NCBI RefSeq assembly: GCF_001659605.2
Contig: NC_035177.2
Span: 32,628,136-32,692,135 of the forward strand
Reading direction: 5' to 3'
DNA length: 64,000 nt
Source of the DNA: Manihot esculenta
Lineage: Eukaryota; Streptophyta; Magnoliopsida; Malpighiales; Euphorbiaceae
Made by a program: the position numbers and the translations under genes. Below are positions 45,197-57,534 of this stretch, one piece after another; position 1 is the stretch's first letter, and the number at the start of each line of letters is the position of its first letter. Under the pieces are notes generated by a model. The model was not told where the DNA came from. It searched no databases and saw only the letters and a program-made list of their open reading frames with translations.

Positions 45197-45584
45197 TTAA
45201 AATATAATAGGTCTTTTGCATTTGATGATACTTAAGGGGAAGTACCTTTTCAAGTGCTGGATATTCCAGGCATGGGGCTCAGGGTTTCCCTGCATATCTT
45301 CAATTTGGTATACCCCTGGCTTGACCACTTTTGCTATTCTGAAGGGGCTCTCCCAGGTCGGTGCCAATTTGCCTACTGCCACTCTTTTTCCCATAGCCTT
45401 CAGGTTTCTTAGGGCCAGGTCTCCCACCTTTAGGCTTCTTTCTCTGACCTTTTGATTGTAATAACGAGCTGCCCGTTGTTGATAAGCGGCAGTTCGGACT
45501 TGAGCTTCCTCCCTAACCTTTTCGAGAGCATCCAGGTTGCTTCTTAACTTGTCATCGTTAGTGCTCTTGTTAGCAAATTGGACT
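45197..45584 (-). pseudogene. Tat integrase C-terminal part
   Basis: Minus strand reads VGDLALRNLKAMGKR, then WESPFRIAKVVKPGVYQIED and HAWNIQHLKRYFP before the stop, the usual end of Tat polyproteins. The frame continues in phase from the other side of the inserted element (54740 and above), with the five bases cgatg duplicated, which proves the two parts were once one. Confidence 0.8.
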
Positions 45585-45589
45585 CGATG
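45585..45589. repeat. Target duplication of the full-length Tekay, left
   Basis: cgatg, identical to 54735-54739. Confidence 0.9.
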
Positions 45590-47747
45590 TGTAATACCCG
45601 GCTAAAGTCCGGCATCGAAATTCCTTTTTCCGGTGGAAATCTCGGGTGTCGGAACCCTCTAGAAGGGTAAGAATTTTGTTTTCTAAAGGTTTTCACTATG
45701 TTTTTGACATGTTTTAATGTTTTAAGCATAAAGTAAATGAGTTTTTGAAAGAAAAGAACCAAGGGAGAAAAGCCAGGTTCGGCCGCCAAACATGCACGGC
45801 TTTCGGGATCACGTTTGGCCGCCGAAGGTGGTCTGGCCAGCCACCTATAAAAGGCCAAAGGTCGGTGGAAAAATAAGATTTTCTTTCCTTTCCCACTCAC
45901 AGAGGTGAGACCATGATCTTCCTTGGGTGATCTTCATGTTTTCTTCAATCTTTCATGGTTTTGAGAGGTTTTTATGTTGTTTTGAAGGTTTTGTGCAAAA
46001 GAGCAAAGTTTTGAAGCTTGGAGACTTTGAGAGCTTGTTCCTCCATATCTCCACGTTAGGATCACTTATCCTCCAGATCTTCAAGAGGTAAGTATAGATC
46101 CTTAGCTTCTTGTATGTTTTACAAAGGTTTTATGAAGGTTTATGGGTAGATATGCATGTTTAAGTTAAGTAGGGTTTTTGTATGTTTTGTGCAAAAGCAT
46201 GCTTATGTGTTGTGTTGATGTTGTTGCTTGGGGTTTTAAGTTAGTTTTGGACCCCTTTGTGCATGTACTTGAGTATATGCTTGTTGTGGAGTGTTGAGAT
46301 GCATGTTTGAGTTTGGCTTAGGGGAGTTGTGCATAAGGAGGAGCAGGATTCTGCCTTACTGGGGAATCCAATTTCGACCGCCGAAGGAAGGTTCGACCGC
46401 CGAACGTGCTAAGGAGGTGGTTTCGGCTGCCTAAGCTCGCCCCCGAAAGTTTGGACTTTCGGCTCTGGAGGGGAGTTTCGGCCGTCGAAAGTTATGGACT
46501 TTCGGCTCTGGAGTGCCTTTCAGCCCCCGAACCTGCCGCCGAAGGTGCCCGAGTTTCGGCTCTGGAGAGGACTTTCGGCCGCCGAACCTGCCGCCGAAGG
46601 TGCCCTGTCCAGCCTTCTTTTGCATGCTTTATGTGATTGTTTTAGGATGTTTAGGGGGGCTTTTGGGGAGTTTTATAGAGATGTTCTTGAGCTAGTTTGG
46701 TCCCTCATTTGAGTCCACCTGTGTAGGAACGGACCAGAGGAACCGCAGAGATCAGCAGTGAGTACTGCTTCAGAGTTTACAAAGTCAGTTCAGAGTTAGC
46801 CAGAGGTGAGTAGAACTAAACTTAATCTTTTATTTTAAGAAATTAAATGCCTAAAGCATGTTCATGCATCATGATGATATGTAGTAGGTTGATTGCACTA
46901 GTTTCACGAATATGACGCATTGCATAATATGTTGATGATGGGGATGGACCAAGGCGACCCCAATAGCCCTAGAGATGTTGTAAGACCTGGCCGGGTCAGG
47001 CATATTGAAAGTCCTGTGTGAGCCCTTTGAGAGCCGGGCAACTGTATGCGAAAGACCTGTGTGAGCTCCTTTGTGGGCCGGGCACCTGTATGTGAAAGTC
47101 CTGTGTGAGCTCTCTGTGGGCCGGGCATTATGAGGGAGTTTTGGTGGTCATGTCCGTCCGTGATGTGAAATGTTTGTGCTGTGACGCATTTCATGAGAGC
47201 ATGTAATTAATGAACTGTTTTCTTTGTTTCTACTCACTGGGCTTTTTAGCTCACCCCTCTCCCCTAACCCAGTTATGCAGGTTCAGTGTACAGGGGGAGT
47301 TCAGCAGGGTACAAAAAGAGAAAGAATAAAGAGATGTGTAATAGCATAGTGTGGACATGTAATGTTGTAAAGAGATGTAATGGTTTTGTATAGAGTGTTG
47401 TATAGTAATGTGCTTGACCTATATGTATTTGTAATCCCTTTGTATATACATGGTAGTTTATGTGAATGCTTCTCTGATGAGCATGGATACCAGGTTTTTG
47501 TATCTTGTGTGGACCTGTCTAGAGCTTTGATGAGTGCTCTAGTAAGGGGGTCTGTGCACATAGAGAGAGTGCATGCACAGGTTAAACCTTGGTATAGAGT
47601 AGAGCTTACAAATGTATAGTGTATGGTTATCCATGTATGGGATTTTACAGGTACACAGAGAGTATAGTAGGCTTGCTACGGGTCCCGGTGACCTTAAGTC
47701 GATCTGGATCCTAGCGCCGGTAGCGGTCCGATTTTTGGGTCGTTACA
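45590..47747 (+). repeat. 5' LTR of the full-length Tekay
   Basis: TGTAATACCCGGCTAAAG to GGGTCGTTACA. TATA box at 45846-45852. Three 43-bp repeats (gtcctgtgtgagc...) start at 47011, 47054 and 47098. It lacks about 18 bp in palindrome cluster 1 compared with the 3' LTR and differs from it by scattered substitutions. Confidence 0.92.
45846..45852 (+). promoter_or_regulatory. TATA box of the full-length Tekay 5' LTR
   Basis: TATAAAA in ccacctataaaaggcc; the same box is at 52821-52827 in the 3' LTR. Confidence 0.7.
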
Positions 47748-47750
47748 GAT

Positions 47751-47762
47751 TGGTATCAGAGC
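47751..47762 (+). promoter_or_regulatory. Primer-binding site (tRNA-Met type)
   Basis: TGGTATCAGAGC three bases after the 5' LTR end. Confidence 0.9.
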
Positions 47763-47970
47763 CGTAGGTTCACATGGTCGGACCTATAGAGAGAGTGTTG
47801 GGCTCATAGAGGTTACAGTAGGTCAAGCACAATAGGGAAACATGTCCACTAGGATAGGGTGTTGAGTCCTGTCTATATGATGATGTGTAATGCTATGCTT
47901 TAATGCATGTGCATTTAATGATATGATGTGCTGATATATGTTATGTTATGTGCTGTTTTCCATAGTTTAG

Positions 47971-50900
47971 ATGAGAGGAACTCGTCGATCAGCTCGATTG
48001 ACTGGAGTCCCACCAGAGAATGAGAGCATGGATGCTCGTCCTCCTGCGTTGCCACGGGCAATGTCTCAGAGATCAAGCAGGGAGGGCACGTCAAGGGACC
48101 CTAGAATGTCTTTTGACGAGAGCAGAAGAGGATCAGACAGAGGAGGGAGATCAGAGGAAGTGAGGGAGGCTGTGGATGTTGATCAAGAAAGAGAAGATAG
48201 TCAGGATATAGGAGAATCTCAGGGAGGCGCTCAGGCTTCGGGGTTTGGTTACTCACCCTTTCCTCAGGGCCCGGGGTATCCGATGGGAGGTACGTCGGAT
48301 TACCCTAGCTTTACCCCATATCCCACCTACATGCCATATATGCCTTATCCTCCTTTCTACCCACCATATCCCATGTATCCACCTACGCCTTTCTATCCAA
48401 GTTCATCACACCCTGAATCAAGAGATACAGTACCTCCACCTCCACCACCAGAACCAGTAGTCCCTGTTGTCCAAGTACCTCAGCCTAGCTCATCTGGGGG
48501 AAGCAGAGTAAAGATGACAGAGTATCTGAAGTTTGATGCTCCCAAGTTCAACACGGGAGATGATCCATTTGAGTACCTCAGATTGGTTAAGATGATAACC
48601 GACGAGTTAGGAGCTGATGATAGCAGAGCCATTGAGATGGCAGGGTTCACTCTGAGATGTAAGAAAGCTCAAGAGTGGTATAAGAATTATATGAACCCTA
48701 GGTTGGACAGCATGTCTTGGGAAGAGTTTGCCAATGAGTTTGCAAGGTGGGGTTTTCCTGACAGTTCCAGGGAAATGAAAGTAATAGAGTTCGAGCAGCT
48801 GAGACAGACTGAAGAGATGAGTGTTGATGAATACACTGATAAGTTCCTGGAATTGTTACAGTATGTGGGTCAGGCTTATGACACTGACCAGAAGAAGGTA
48901 AGGAGATATACTATGAGGCTTCATCCCAGGTATTCCTCATTGATTCTTCCAGCAGAGAAAGAGAGTTTCCACTCTATTGTGGATGCAGCCAGGAAGATGG
49001 AGGCAAGTGCCATTATACAGGGGACAGTTAAACAGAAGGTGGCACAGTCTTCGGGTTCTAAGACCCCCAGTGCAGCTGTTTCTGGCAGCAAAAAGGGAGA
49101 AAAGTTCAAGGGCAAGATGAATAAGTTCTGGAGCAAGGTCAAGTCCGGTCTGGGAATGGGTAGTGGCTCAAGCTCTGGCACAGGCAGATCAGTTTGCATG
49201 AGATGTGGGAAGCCGCACCAAGGAGTTTGTCGGATGGGATCTACAGCCTGCTACAGGTGTGGGCAGGAGGGACATTTTGCACGGGAATGTCCTACAGCGA
49301 CCTTAATGGCACCATCCCAGCAGATGACCTCAAGTAGTGTGGCTCAGCCAGCAGCTTCAGCCATGCCTCAGAGTGGTGGCAGAGGTAGAGGAAGAGGGTC
49401 AGCCTCTTCATCAGTAGCAGGTTCCCGAGGTGAAGGTCCAACAGCCCCAGCATGGATCTTCACAGTAACACAGGAGGAGGCTAACACGTCGAACACAGTG
49501 GTGTTAGGTAATCTCATCATTGGGTGTTCTGATGTGTATGCTTTGATGGACCCCGGTGCTTCTCATTCCTTCATTGCTTCTAGAGCCGTTGAGAGGTTGG
49601 GTCTGATAGTCTCTGGGTTAGATTGTCCTCTCTGGGTTAGTGGACCCAAGTGCGACCCATCAGTGGCAGAGTCAGTCTGTCGTTTCAGTCCAGTGTTCAT
49701 AGAGGGTAGATGCCTTCCAGCTGACCTGGTGGTTCTAGATTTGACAGATTTTGATGCCATTCTAGGGATGGATTGGCTATCTACATATGGTGCTACCTTG
49801 GACTGTAGAGACAAGGTAGTTAGTCTCAGAGATCTGGATGGGTCAGAGTGTGTCTTCAGAGGAGACAGGTGGGGGACACCTAGGGGCTTGATATCAGCCC
49901 TTCAGGCTCGTAGGTTGCTCCGGAGGGGATGTCAGGGGTTTCTAGCTCATGTGAGAGAGCTAGATAAACAGGTTAGGGAACCAGCTTTAGTATCAGTGGT
50001 CAGGACCAGATATGGGCATTATGAGTTCCTAGTAATGCCGTTCGGGTTGACTAATGCCCCTGCAGCATTCATGGATCTCATGAACAGGGTTTTCAGAGAG
50101 TATCTGGATCATTTCGTTATTGTCTTCATTGATGATATCCTAGTGTACTCCAGAGATGCAGAGGAGCATGCCCAGCATCTGAGGATAGTGTTGCAGACCT
50201 TGAGAGAACATGGCTTGTATGCTAAGTTCTCTAAGTGTGAGTTCTGGTTAAGGAGCATTTCATTCTTGGGGCATATAGTATCAGCAGAGGGTATAGAGGT
50301 AGACCCCAAGAAGATAGAGGCTGTGGCTAACTGGCCCAGACCCACTACAGTGATAGAAATTAAGAGCTTTTTGGGTTTGGCAGGTTACTACAGGAGGTTC
50401 GTTCAGGACTTCTCGAAGATTGCAGCTCCTATGACCAGGCTAACTAAGAAGAACCAGAAGTTTGTATGGTTTGAACAGTGTGAGGAGAGCTTTGAAGAGC
50501 TCAAGAAGAGGTTAACTTCTGCACCAGTGTTAGCTCTGCCGACCAGTGGAGAAGACTTCACAGTGTTCTGTGATGCGTCCCGAGTGGGACTGGGTTGTGT
50601 GTTAATGCAGAATGATAGGGTGATTGCTTATGCTTCAAGACAGCTGAAGAAGCACGAGTTGAATTACCCCACACATGACCTGGAGATGGCAGCAGTGATC
50701 TTTGCACTTAAGATGTGGAGGCATTACCTTTATGGGGTTAAATGCGAGATCTTCACAGATCATAAGAGTTTACAGTACATCTTGAGTCAGAGAGAGCTGA
50801 ATTTGAGGCAGAGACGGTGGGTTGAACTGCTCAGTGACTATGATTGCAAGATCCAGTACCATCCGGGTAAGGCGAATGTTGTGGCAGACGCCCTAAGCCG

Positions 50901-52467
50901 GAAATCACTTGGCAGTTTGTCCCATGTAACAGCAGAGAGAAGACCAGTGGTGATGGTGTTTTATAAGCTCATCGACGAAGGGCTACAGTTGGAGTTATCT
51001 GGTACAGGTGCTTTGATAGCACAGATGAGAGTGACACCCGTGTTTCTGGAGCAGGTAGCTCAGAAATAGCATGAGGACCCTGAGTTAGTGAAGATTTCCA
51101 GGACTGTTCAGTCAGGCAACAATGTAGAGTTCAGATTTGACAGCCAAGGGATCCTCCATCTCGGGAATAGACTATGTGTACCAGATGACAGAAGTCTGAA
51201 GGAAGACATTATGAGGGAAGCTCATAATGCTAGGTACAGTGTTCACCCTGGAGCCACCAAGATGTATCAGGATCTGAAAAGAGTGTATTGGTGGCCATCT
51301 ATGAAGAGAGAAGTGGCACAGTTTGTGTCCGCCTGTGAGGTTTGCCAGAGGGTGAAACTGGAACACCAGAAGCCAGCTGGAATGCTTAACCCACTACCGA
51401 TTCCAGAGTGGAAATGGGAGAACGTAGCTATGGATTTCGTGGTGGGGTTACCAGCAGCATCCAACAGGATAGACTCCATATGGGTGATTGTGGATAGACT
51501 GACTAAATCTGCTCACTTCATCCCTGTCAGGAGTAACTATTCTGTGGATAAGTTAGCACAGGTCTATGTGGAAGAGATAGTCAGGTTGCATGGGGTTCCC
51601 GTGTCTTTAGTGTCAGACAGAGGGCCCCAGTTCACCTCCAGGTTTTGACGGAGTCTGCAGGATGCTATGGGCACAAGGTTGGATTTTAGCACTGCTTTCC
51701 ATCCACAGACTGACGGACAGTCAGAGAGGACCATCCAGACGATAGAAGATATGCTTAGGATGTGTGTGTTAGACTTTGGCGGTTCTTGGAGGCAGCATCT
51801 ACCTTTGGTGGAGTTTGCCTACAATAACAGCCATCATGCTAGCATCGGGATGGCTCCTTATGAAGTGTTGTATGGGAGGAAGTCCAGATTGCCTGTTTGC
51901 TGGGAAGAAGTAGGAGAGAAGGCTCTTGCAGGGCCCGAGCTAGTAGAGATCACCAGCAGAGTAGTGCCCCTTATCAGAGAGAGAATCGGAACTGCTGTGA
52001 GGAGACAGAAAAGCTATGCAGATATCCGCAGGAAGCATATAGAGTTTCAGGAGGGTGATATGGTATTGCTGAAGGTGTCTCCGATGAAAGGGGTGGTTCG
52101 GTTTGGGAAAAACAGTAAACTAGCTCCACGATACATCGGACCCTTTGAGATCTTGCAGAGGATCGGGAATGTGTTGTATAAGCTGGATTTACCTGCATCC
52201 ATGGAGAGAATTCACCCGGTGTTCCATGTTTCTATGCTAAGGAAGTATGTGTCAGATCCAAGTAAGGTTCTTAGTGAGCCTGATATAGAGATCCTAGGAG
52301 ATCTCACCTATGTGGAGCAACCAGTGCGGATCTTGGACACGCAGATCAGAAAGCTGAGGAACAAGGAAATTCCGATGGTAAAAGTCCTGTGGAACCACCA
52401 CAATCTGGAAGAGTGCATCTGGGAGACACGGGAGTCTATGCTCCAGCAATATCCATATCTGTTTTGA
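47971..52467 (+). pseudogene. Tekay gag-pol polyprotein with two stops and an RT deletion
   Basis: Start [15 protein letters not shown]. In order: Pro/Tyr-rich N-terminus; gag domain (about residues 185-330); CCHC knuckle C427-C440 ([14 protein letters not shown]); protease with D527 in [11 protein letters not shown] with FIDDILVYS (D721, D722); RNase H ([11 protein letters not shown]868); integrase with the HHCC zinc finger and DDE core ([27 protein letters not shown]); chromodomain to the end. The RT front part is missing: compared with the copy at 62747-63172, 426 bp are lost in frame, taking the first catalytic Asp block. Nonsense codons: TAG at 51067-51069 and TGA at 51646-51648, the latter at a position expected to be Trp. 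Otherwise one frame is kept throughout. Confidence 0.92.
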
Positions 52468-52508
52468 GGTTAGTTTTTTCTCCTTTTTATGTGTTTATAT
52501 ATTTGAGG

Positions 52509-52528
52509 AACATTCGGGGACGAATGTT
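52509..52528 (+). other. Conserved hairpin before the polypurine tract
   Basis: AACATTCGGGGACGAATGTT, a perfect 8-bp stem with a 4-base loop, a few bases upstream of the polypurine tract. Identical to the copy in the non-autonomous element. Confidence 0.75.
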
Positions 52529-52529
52529 C

Positions 52530-52543
52530 TTAAGGGGGGGAGA
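52530..52543 (+). promoter_or_regulatory. Polypurine tract of the full-length Tekay
   Basis: taaggggggggaga-type tract directly before the 3' LTR at 52545. Confidence 0.85.
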
Positions 52544-52544
52544 A

Positions 52545-54734
52545 TGTAATACCCGGCTAGAGTCCGACATCGGAATTCCTTTTTTCGGTGGAAATCTCGG
52601 GTGTCGCAACCCTCTAGAAGGGTAAGAATTATGTTTTCTAAAGGTTTTCACTATGTTTTTTACATGTTTTAATGTTTTAAGCATAAAGAAAATGAGTTTT
52701 TGAAAGAAAAGAACCAAGAGAGAAAAGCCAGGTTCGACCGCTGAAGGTGAAGTTCGGCCGCCGAACATGCATGGCTTTCGGGATCACGTTTGGCCGCCAA
52801 AGGTGGTCTGGCCAGCCACCTATAAAAGGCCAAAGGTCGGTGGAAAGATAAGATTTTCTTTCCTTTCCCACTCACAGAGGTGAGACCATGATCTTCCTTG
52901 GGTGATCTTCATGTTTTCTTCAATCTTTCATGGTTTTGAGAGGTTTTTATGTTGTTTTGAAGGTTTTGTGCAAAAGAGCAAAGTTTTGAAGCTTGGAGAC
53001 TTTGAGAGCTTGTTCCTCCATATCTCCACGTTAGGATCACTTATCCTCTAGATCTTCAAGAGGTAAGTGTAGATCCTTAGCTTCTTGTATGTTTTATAAA
53101 GGTTTTATGAAGGTTTATGGGTAGATATGCATGTTTAAGTTAAGTAGGGTTTTTGTATGTTTTGTGCAAAAGCATGCTTATGTGTTGTGTTGATGTTGTT
53201 GCTTGGGGTTTTAAGTTAGTTTTGGACCCCTTTGTGCATGTACTTGAGTATATGCTTGTTGTGGAGTGTTGAGATGCATGTTTGAGTTTGGCTTGGGGGA
53301 GTTGTGCATGAGGAGGAGCAGGATTCTGCCTTACTGGGGAATCCAGTTTCAGCCGCCGAAGGAAGGTTCAGCCGCCGAACGTACTAAGGAGGTGGTTTCG
53401 GCTGCCTAAGCTCACCCCCGAAAGTTTGGACTTTCGGCTCTGGAGGGGAGTTTCGGCAGCCGAAAGTGCCGCCGAAGGTTATGGACTTTCGGCTCTGGAG
53501 TGCCTTCCAGCCCTCGAACCTGCCGCCGAAGGTGCCCGAGTTTCAGCTCTGGAGAGGACTTTCGGCCGCCGAACCTACCGCCGAAGGTGCCCTGTCCAGC
53601 CTTCTTTTGCATGCTTTATGTGATTGTTTTAGGATGTTTAGGGGGGCTTTTGGGGAGTTTTATAGAGATGTTCTTGAGCTAGTTTGGTTCCTCATTTGAG
53701 TCCACCTGTGTAGGAACGGACCAGAGGAACCGCAGAGATCAGCAGTGAGTACTGCTTCAGAGTTTACAAAGTCGGTTCAGAGTTAGCCAGAGGTGAGTAG
53801 AACTAAACTTAATCTTTTATTTTAAGAAATTAAATGCCTAAAGCATGTTCATGCATCATGATGATATGTAGTAGGTTGATTGCACTAGTTTCACGAATAT
53901 GACGCATTGCATAATATGTTGATGATGGGGATGGACCAAGGCGACCCCAATAGCCTTAGATATGTTGTAAGACCTGGCCGGGCCAGGCATATTGAAAGTC
54001 CTGTGTGAGCCCTTTGAGAGCCGGGCAACTGTATGCGAAAGACCTGTGTGAGCTCCTTTGTGGGCTGAGCACCTGTATGTGAAAGTCCTATGTGAGCTTT
54101 CTGTGGGCCGGGCATTATGAGGGAGTTTTGATGGTCATGTCCATCCGTGATGTGAAATGTTTGTGCTGTGACGCATTTCATGAGAGCATGTAATTAATGA
54201 ACTGTTTTCTTTGTTTCTACTCACTGGGCTTTTTAGCTCACCCCTCTCCCCTAACCCAGTTATGCAGGTTCAGTGTACAGGGGGAGTTCAGCAGGGTACA
54301 GAAAGAGAAAGAATAAAGAGATGTATAATAGCATAGTGTGGACATGTAATGTTGTAAAGAGATGTAATGGTTTTGTATAGAGTGTTGTATAGTAATGTGC
54401 TTGACCTATATGTATTTGTAATCCCTTTGTATATACATGGTAGTTTATGTGAATGCTTCTCTGATGAGCATGGATACCAGGTTTTTGTATCTTGTGTGGA
54501 CCTGTCTAGAGCTTTGATGAGTGCTCTAGTAAGGGAGTCTGTGCACATAGAGAGAGTGCATGCACAGGTTAAACCTTGGTATAGAGTAGAGCTTACAGAT
54601 GTATAGTGTATGGTTATCCATGTATGGGATTTTACAGGTACACAGAGAGTATAGTAGGCTTGCTACGGGTCCCGGCGACCTTAAGTCGATCTGGATCCTA
54701 GCGCCGGTAGCGGTCCGATTTTCGGATCGTTACA
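52545..54734 (+). repeat. 3' LTR of the full-length Tekay
   Basis: TGTAATACCCGGCTAGAG to GGATCGTTACA, followed by the target duplication cgatg. It is longer than the 5' LTR by one palindrome unit around 52738-52760. Confidence 0.92.
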
Positions 54735-54739
54735 CGATG
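54735..54739. repeat. Target duplication of the full-length Tekay, right
   Basis: cgatg, identical to 45585-45589. Confidence 0.9.
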
Positions 54740-56577
54740 AGTGGGGATTTGCAGCTCGACTGGGACTATGGCCTCTGTGCCAAAAGCAAGTGCAAAGGGC
54801 GTTTCTTTAGTGGACGTTCTGGGGGTAGTTCGGAGTGCCCACAGGATGTTGTTGAGCTCCTCCGCCCAGTTCGCCTTTCTCCATCCAGCCATTTCTTCAA
54901 TCCTAGAAGGATAGCTCTGTTGGTGACCTCTATTTGACCGTTGGTCTGAGGATGGGCCACTGAGGAGAACTTGTGTCATATGCCCATGTTTGCCGTAAAT
55001 GCTCTGAAGGCGCTGCAGTCAAATTGCCTGCCGTTGTCTGAGATGAGCACCCTTGGTATGCAAAATCTGCAGATGATGTGCCTCCATACAAAATCTATCA
55101 TCTGACGGGTTGTGATTGTGGGAATTGCCTCCGCCTTTGGCCACTTTGAGAAATACTCCACAGCCATTACTACAAACTTTTCCTATCTCATGGTTTTGGG
55201 AAAGGGTCCCAAGATGTCTATTCCCCATTGTGAAAACTGCCATGGGCTGGATATGCTGGACTGGGGAGTGGCTGGGACATTGATGGCGTTGGCAAACCTT
55301 TGGCATACATCGCACTTCCGGACGAACTCTGCCGCCTCTTTTTTAATGGTGGGCCAGTAGTACCCTTGCTTGAATATTTTATTGGCCAGTGTTCCTGCTC
55401 CTTCGTGAGCTCTGCACATTCCCCTGTGTATCTCTTCCATCACCTTTATTGCCTCCTTCAGGCTCACACACCGGAGCCACGGGCTGGACTTTCCCCTTTT
55501 ATATAAGGTCCCCCTTACTGTTTGGTAATTAGCAGCATGAGCTGCTATCTTTCTTGCTTCGTCCTTGTCTTCAGGGAGCTTTCCTTTTTCTAGATATTCC
55601 AAGTACGGGGTCATCCAGGTCTGGCCTTGTTCCACCTGCAACACAGTGGTTGTTTTACTAAAAGCAGGTGTACTGACATGCTGTACGTATACTTCATCAA
55701 GGAGCTGTTCTAGTTCTTCTTTAGACAACCGACTAAGCAGGTCTGCTTCTTCGTTTTCTTCTCGAGGTATTCTTTGGTATTTGATGATGACTCCCCCACC
55801 CTTGAGCCCGGCTTCTACGGCCTTTACCTTTGATAGGTATTTTTGCATGGTTGGGTCTCTGGCCTGATATACCCCAGTTATCTGATTGATCACTAGCTGG
55901 GAGTCACTATTCACTTCGAGGTCGGTTGCCCCTACTTCCATTGCCACTAGTATCCCATTTATTAGGGCTTCATACTCTGCCACGTTATTGGAGGCTTTGA
56001 ATTCCAGGCGTAGGGCGTAGCAGACCTTAAATTCTCCAGGTCCTTTAAGCATTATTCCAGCGCCACTGCCTCCAGCGCCTGATGCCCCGTCGACATACAA
56101 TTTCCAGTTGAACTCTTTGAAGGGCTCTCCTTCTCTCCCATTCCCCAATGCTTCTGAAGATGGCCCTCCCCGCTCTTCATTGAATGAGCACTCTGCTATG
56201 AAGTCAGCAAGGGCTTGAGATTTTATAGCTGTCCGAGGTCGATACTTCAGGCAGTAAGGGCCAATCTCAATGGACCAAGCAAGCATCCGACCTGATGTTT
56301 CTGGCCTGTGCAGAATCTTTTTCAGGGGTTGGTCTGTCATTACTACTCCTTGGTGGCTTTCCAGATAAACCCTGAACTTCCGGACTGCTAGGAGTAGAGC
56401 GTATGCCATCTTCTCAATGTTCAAATATCTGACCTCGGCATCTTTAAGCACCTTACTGACATAGAAAATAGACTTCTGCTCTCCTTCTTCTACCCTTACT
56501 AATACTGCACTGACTGCTTGCTCGGAGGCTGCCAGGTATATCAGAAGTTCTTCTCCTTCCAATGGGCTACTGAGCAC
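54740..56577 (-). pseudogene. Tat RNase H, second RNase H and integrase
   Basis: From 56577 downward: retroviral-type RNase H (YLAASEQAVSAVLVR, KMAYALLLAVRKFR); then a second RNase H of aRH type (KLYVDGASGAGGSGAG, NVAEYEALI, NSDSQLVINQI); then the integrase zinc finger (HEGAGTLANKIF, CDVCQRFA), core (WGIDILGPFP, stop near 55183; YFSKWPKAEAIP; ISDNGRQFD; HPQTNGQIE) and the beginning of the C-terminal part (NILWALRTTPRTSTKETPFA), in a frame shifted near 54870. The rest of integrase is at 45197-45584. Nonsense codons near 55183 and 54976 break the frame. Confidence 0.88.
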
Positions 56578-57534
56578 GTGAGGCGAGCTGAGATAGCTTT
56601 TGAGCTCTTTGAAAGCTTCTCGGCAGTCTTATGTCCATTCGAAGTTCGGTACTTTCCTCAACTTCTTGAAGAATGGCAAGCATTTCTCTGCCGACCTTGA
56701 CATAAAGCGATTTAACGCCACTACTCTTCCAGTTAGTCTCTGGACATCCCTTACACAGGTCGGCTCTGGCATATTCAGTATAGCCTCCACTTTCTCCGGA
56801 TTGGGCTCGATGCCTTTCCCACTCACCATGTATCCCAGGAACTTTCCTCCCCTGATGAAGAAGGCACACTTCGCTGGGTTCAGCTTCATTATGTACTGTT
56901 CTAACACTCCGAATACCTCCCTCAGATCTGCCATGTGCTGCTGGAAAGTTGGGCTTTTGACCACCATATCATCTACATAAACTTCTACGTTTCTGCCGAT
57001 CTGATTTTTGAAGATTTTGTTCATCAATCTTTGGTATGTTGCCCCAGCGTTTTTCACCCCGAAGGGCATGGCTTTGTAGCAGTATGTCCCATCTTCTGTT
57101 ATGAACGAGGTCTTTTCTTCATCCGACCTGTCCATTGGGATTTGATGATAACTAGACATAGCATCCAAAGAAGACATGTAATCGAAACCGGCAGTAGAGT
57201 CGACCATTTTATTAATATCAGGGAGTGGATAACAATATTTAGGATAGGCCTGATTCAGGTCAGTAAAATCTATGCACATCCTATATTTGCCTTTGACTTT
57301 TTTGACTAATACAGGATTTGCTAACCACTACGGGTACATGACTTCCCTGATAAAGCCTGCTTCTTCTAACTTCCGTACTTCCTCCCTGGTGGCCTGTTGC
57401 TTCTCCCTTCCTACCACCCTCTTTTTCTGCTTCACCGGTCTGGCATCGTGGAGGACGTTCAGCTTATGGGTCATCACCTCAAGGTCAATCCCGGGCATGT
57501 CAAAAGGCTTCCAGGCGAAGCTCGATGCGTGACC
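56578..57534 (-). pseudogene. Tat reverse transcriptase
   Basis: Minus strand: REEVRKLEEAGFIREVMYP, then a TAG at about 57330; KYRMCIDFTDLNQAYPK; SSLDAMSSYHQIPM; MPFGVKNAGATYQRLMN; VYVDDMVVKS (the YVDD catalytic pair); KCLPFFKKLRKV; then a TAA at about 56628. A TGA at about 57533 separates it from protease. Copying of RNA to DNA would need all three restored, so it is inactive. Confidence 0.88.

Larger units (their letters stand above)
44498..45589 (-). mobile_element. Tat-lineage element, middle segment
   Basis: Continuation of the Tat element between the solo LTR and the full-length Tekay. On the minus strand it holds the integrase C-terminus followed by non-coding 3' sequence with a tandem array. 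Confidence 0.7.
45590..54734 (+). mobile_element. Full-length Tekay-type Ty3/gypsy retrotransposon
   Basis: 9145 bp with LTRs of 2158 bp (45590-47747) and 2190 bp (52545-54734), a tRNA-Met primer-binding site, a polypurine tract and a perfect 5-bp target duplication. The single gag-pol frame (47971-52467) ends in a chromodomain after integrase, the mark of chromoviruses; gag, protease and integrase features fit the Tekay/Del clade. Two nonsense codons and an in-frame loss in RT make it non-autonomous now. It is inserted in the integrase of the Tat element. Confidence 0.93.

Noticed and set aside
54599..54937. Plus-strand ORF of 112 residues across the Tekay 3' end
   Set aside because: Crosses the LTR end and then reads the Tat integrase backwards.
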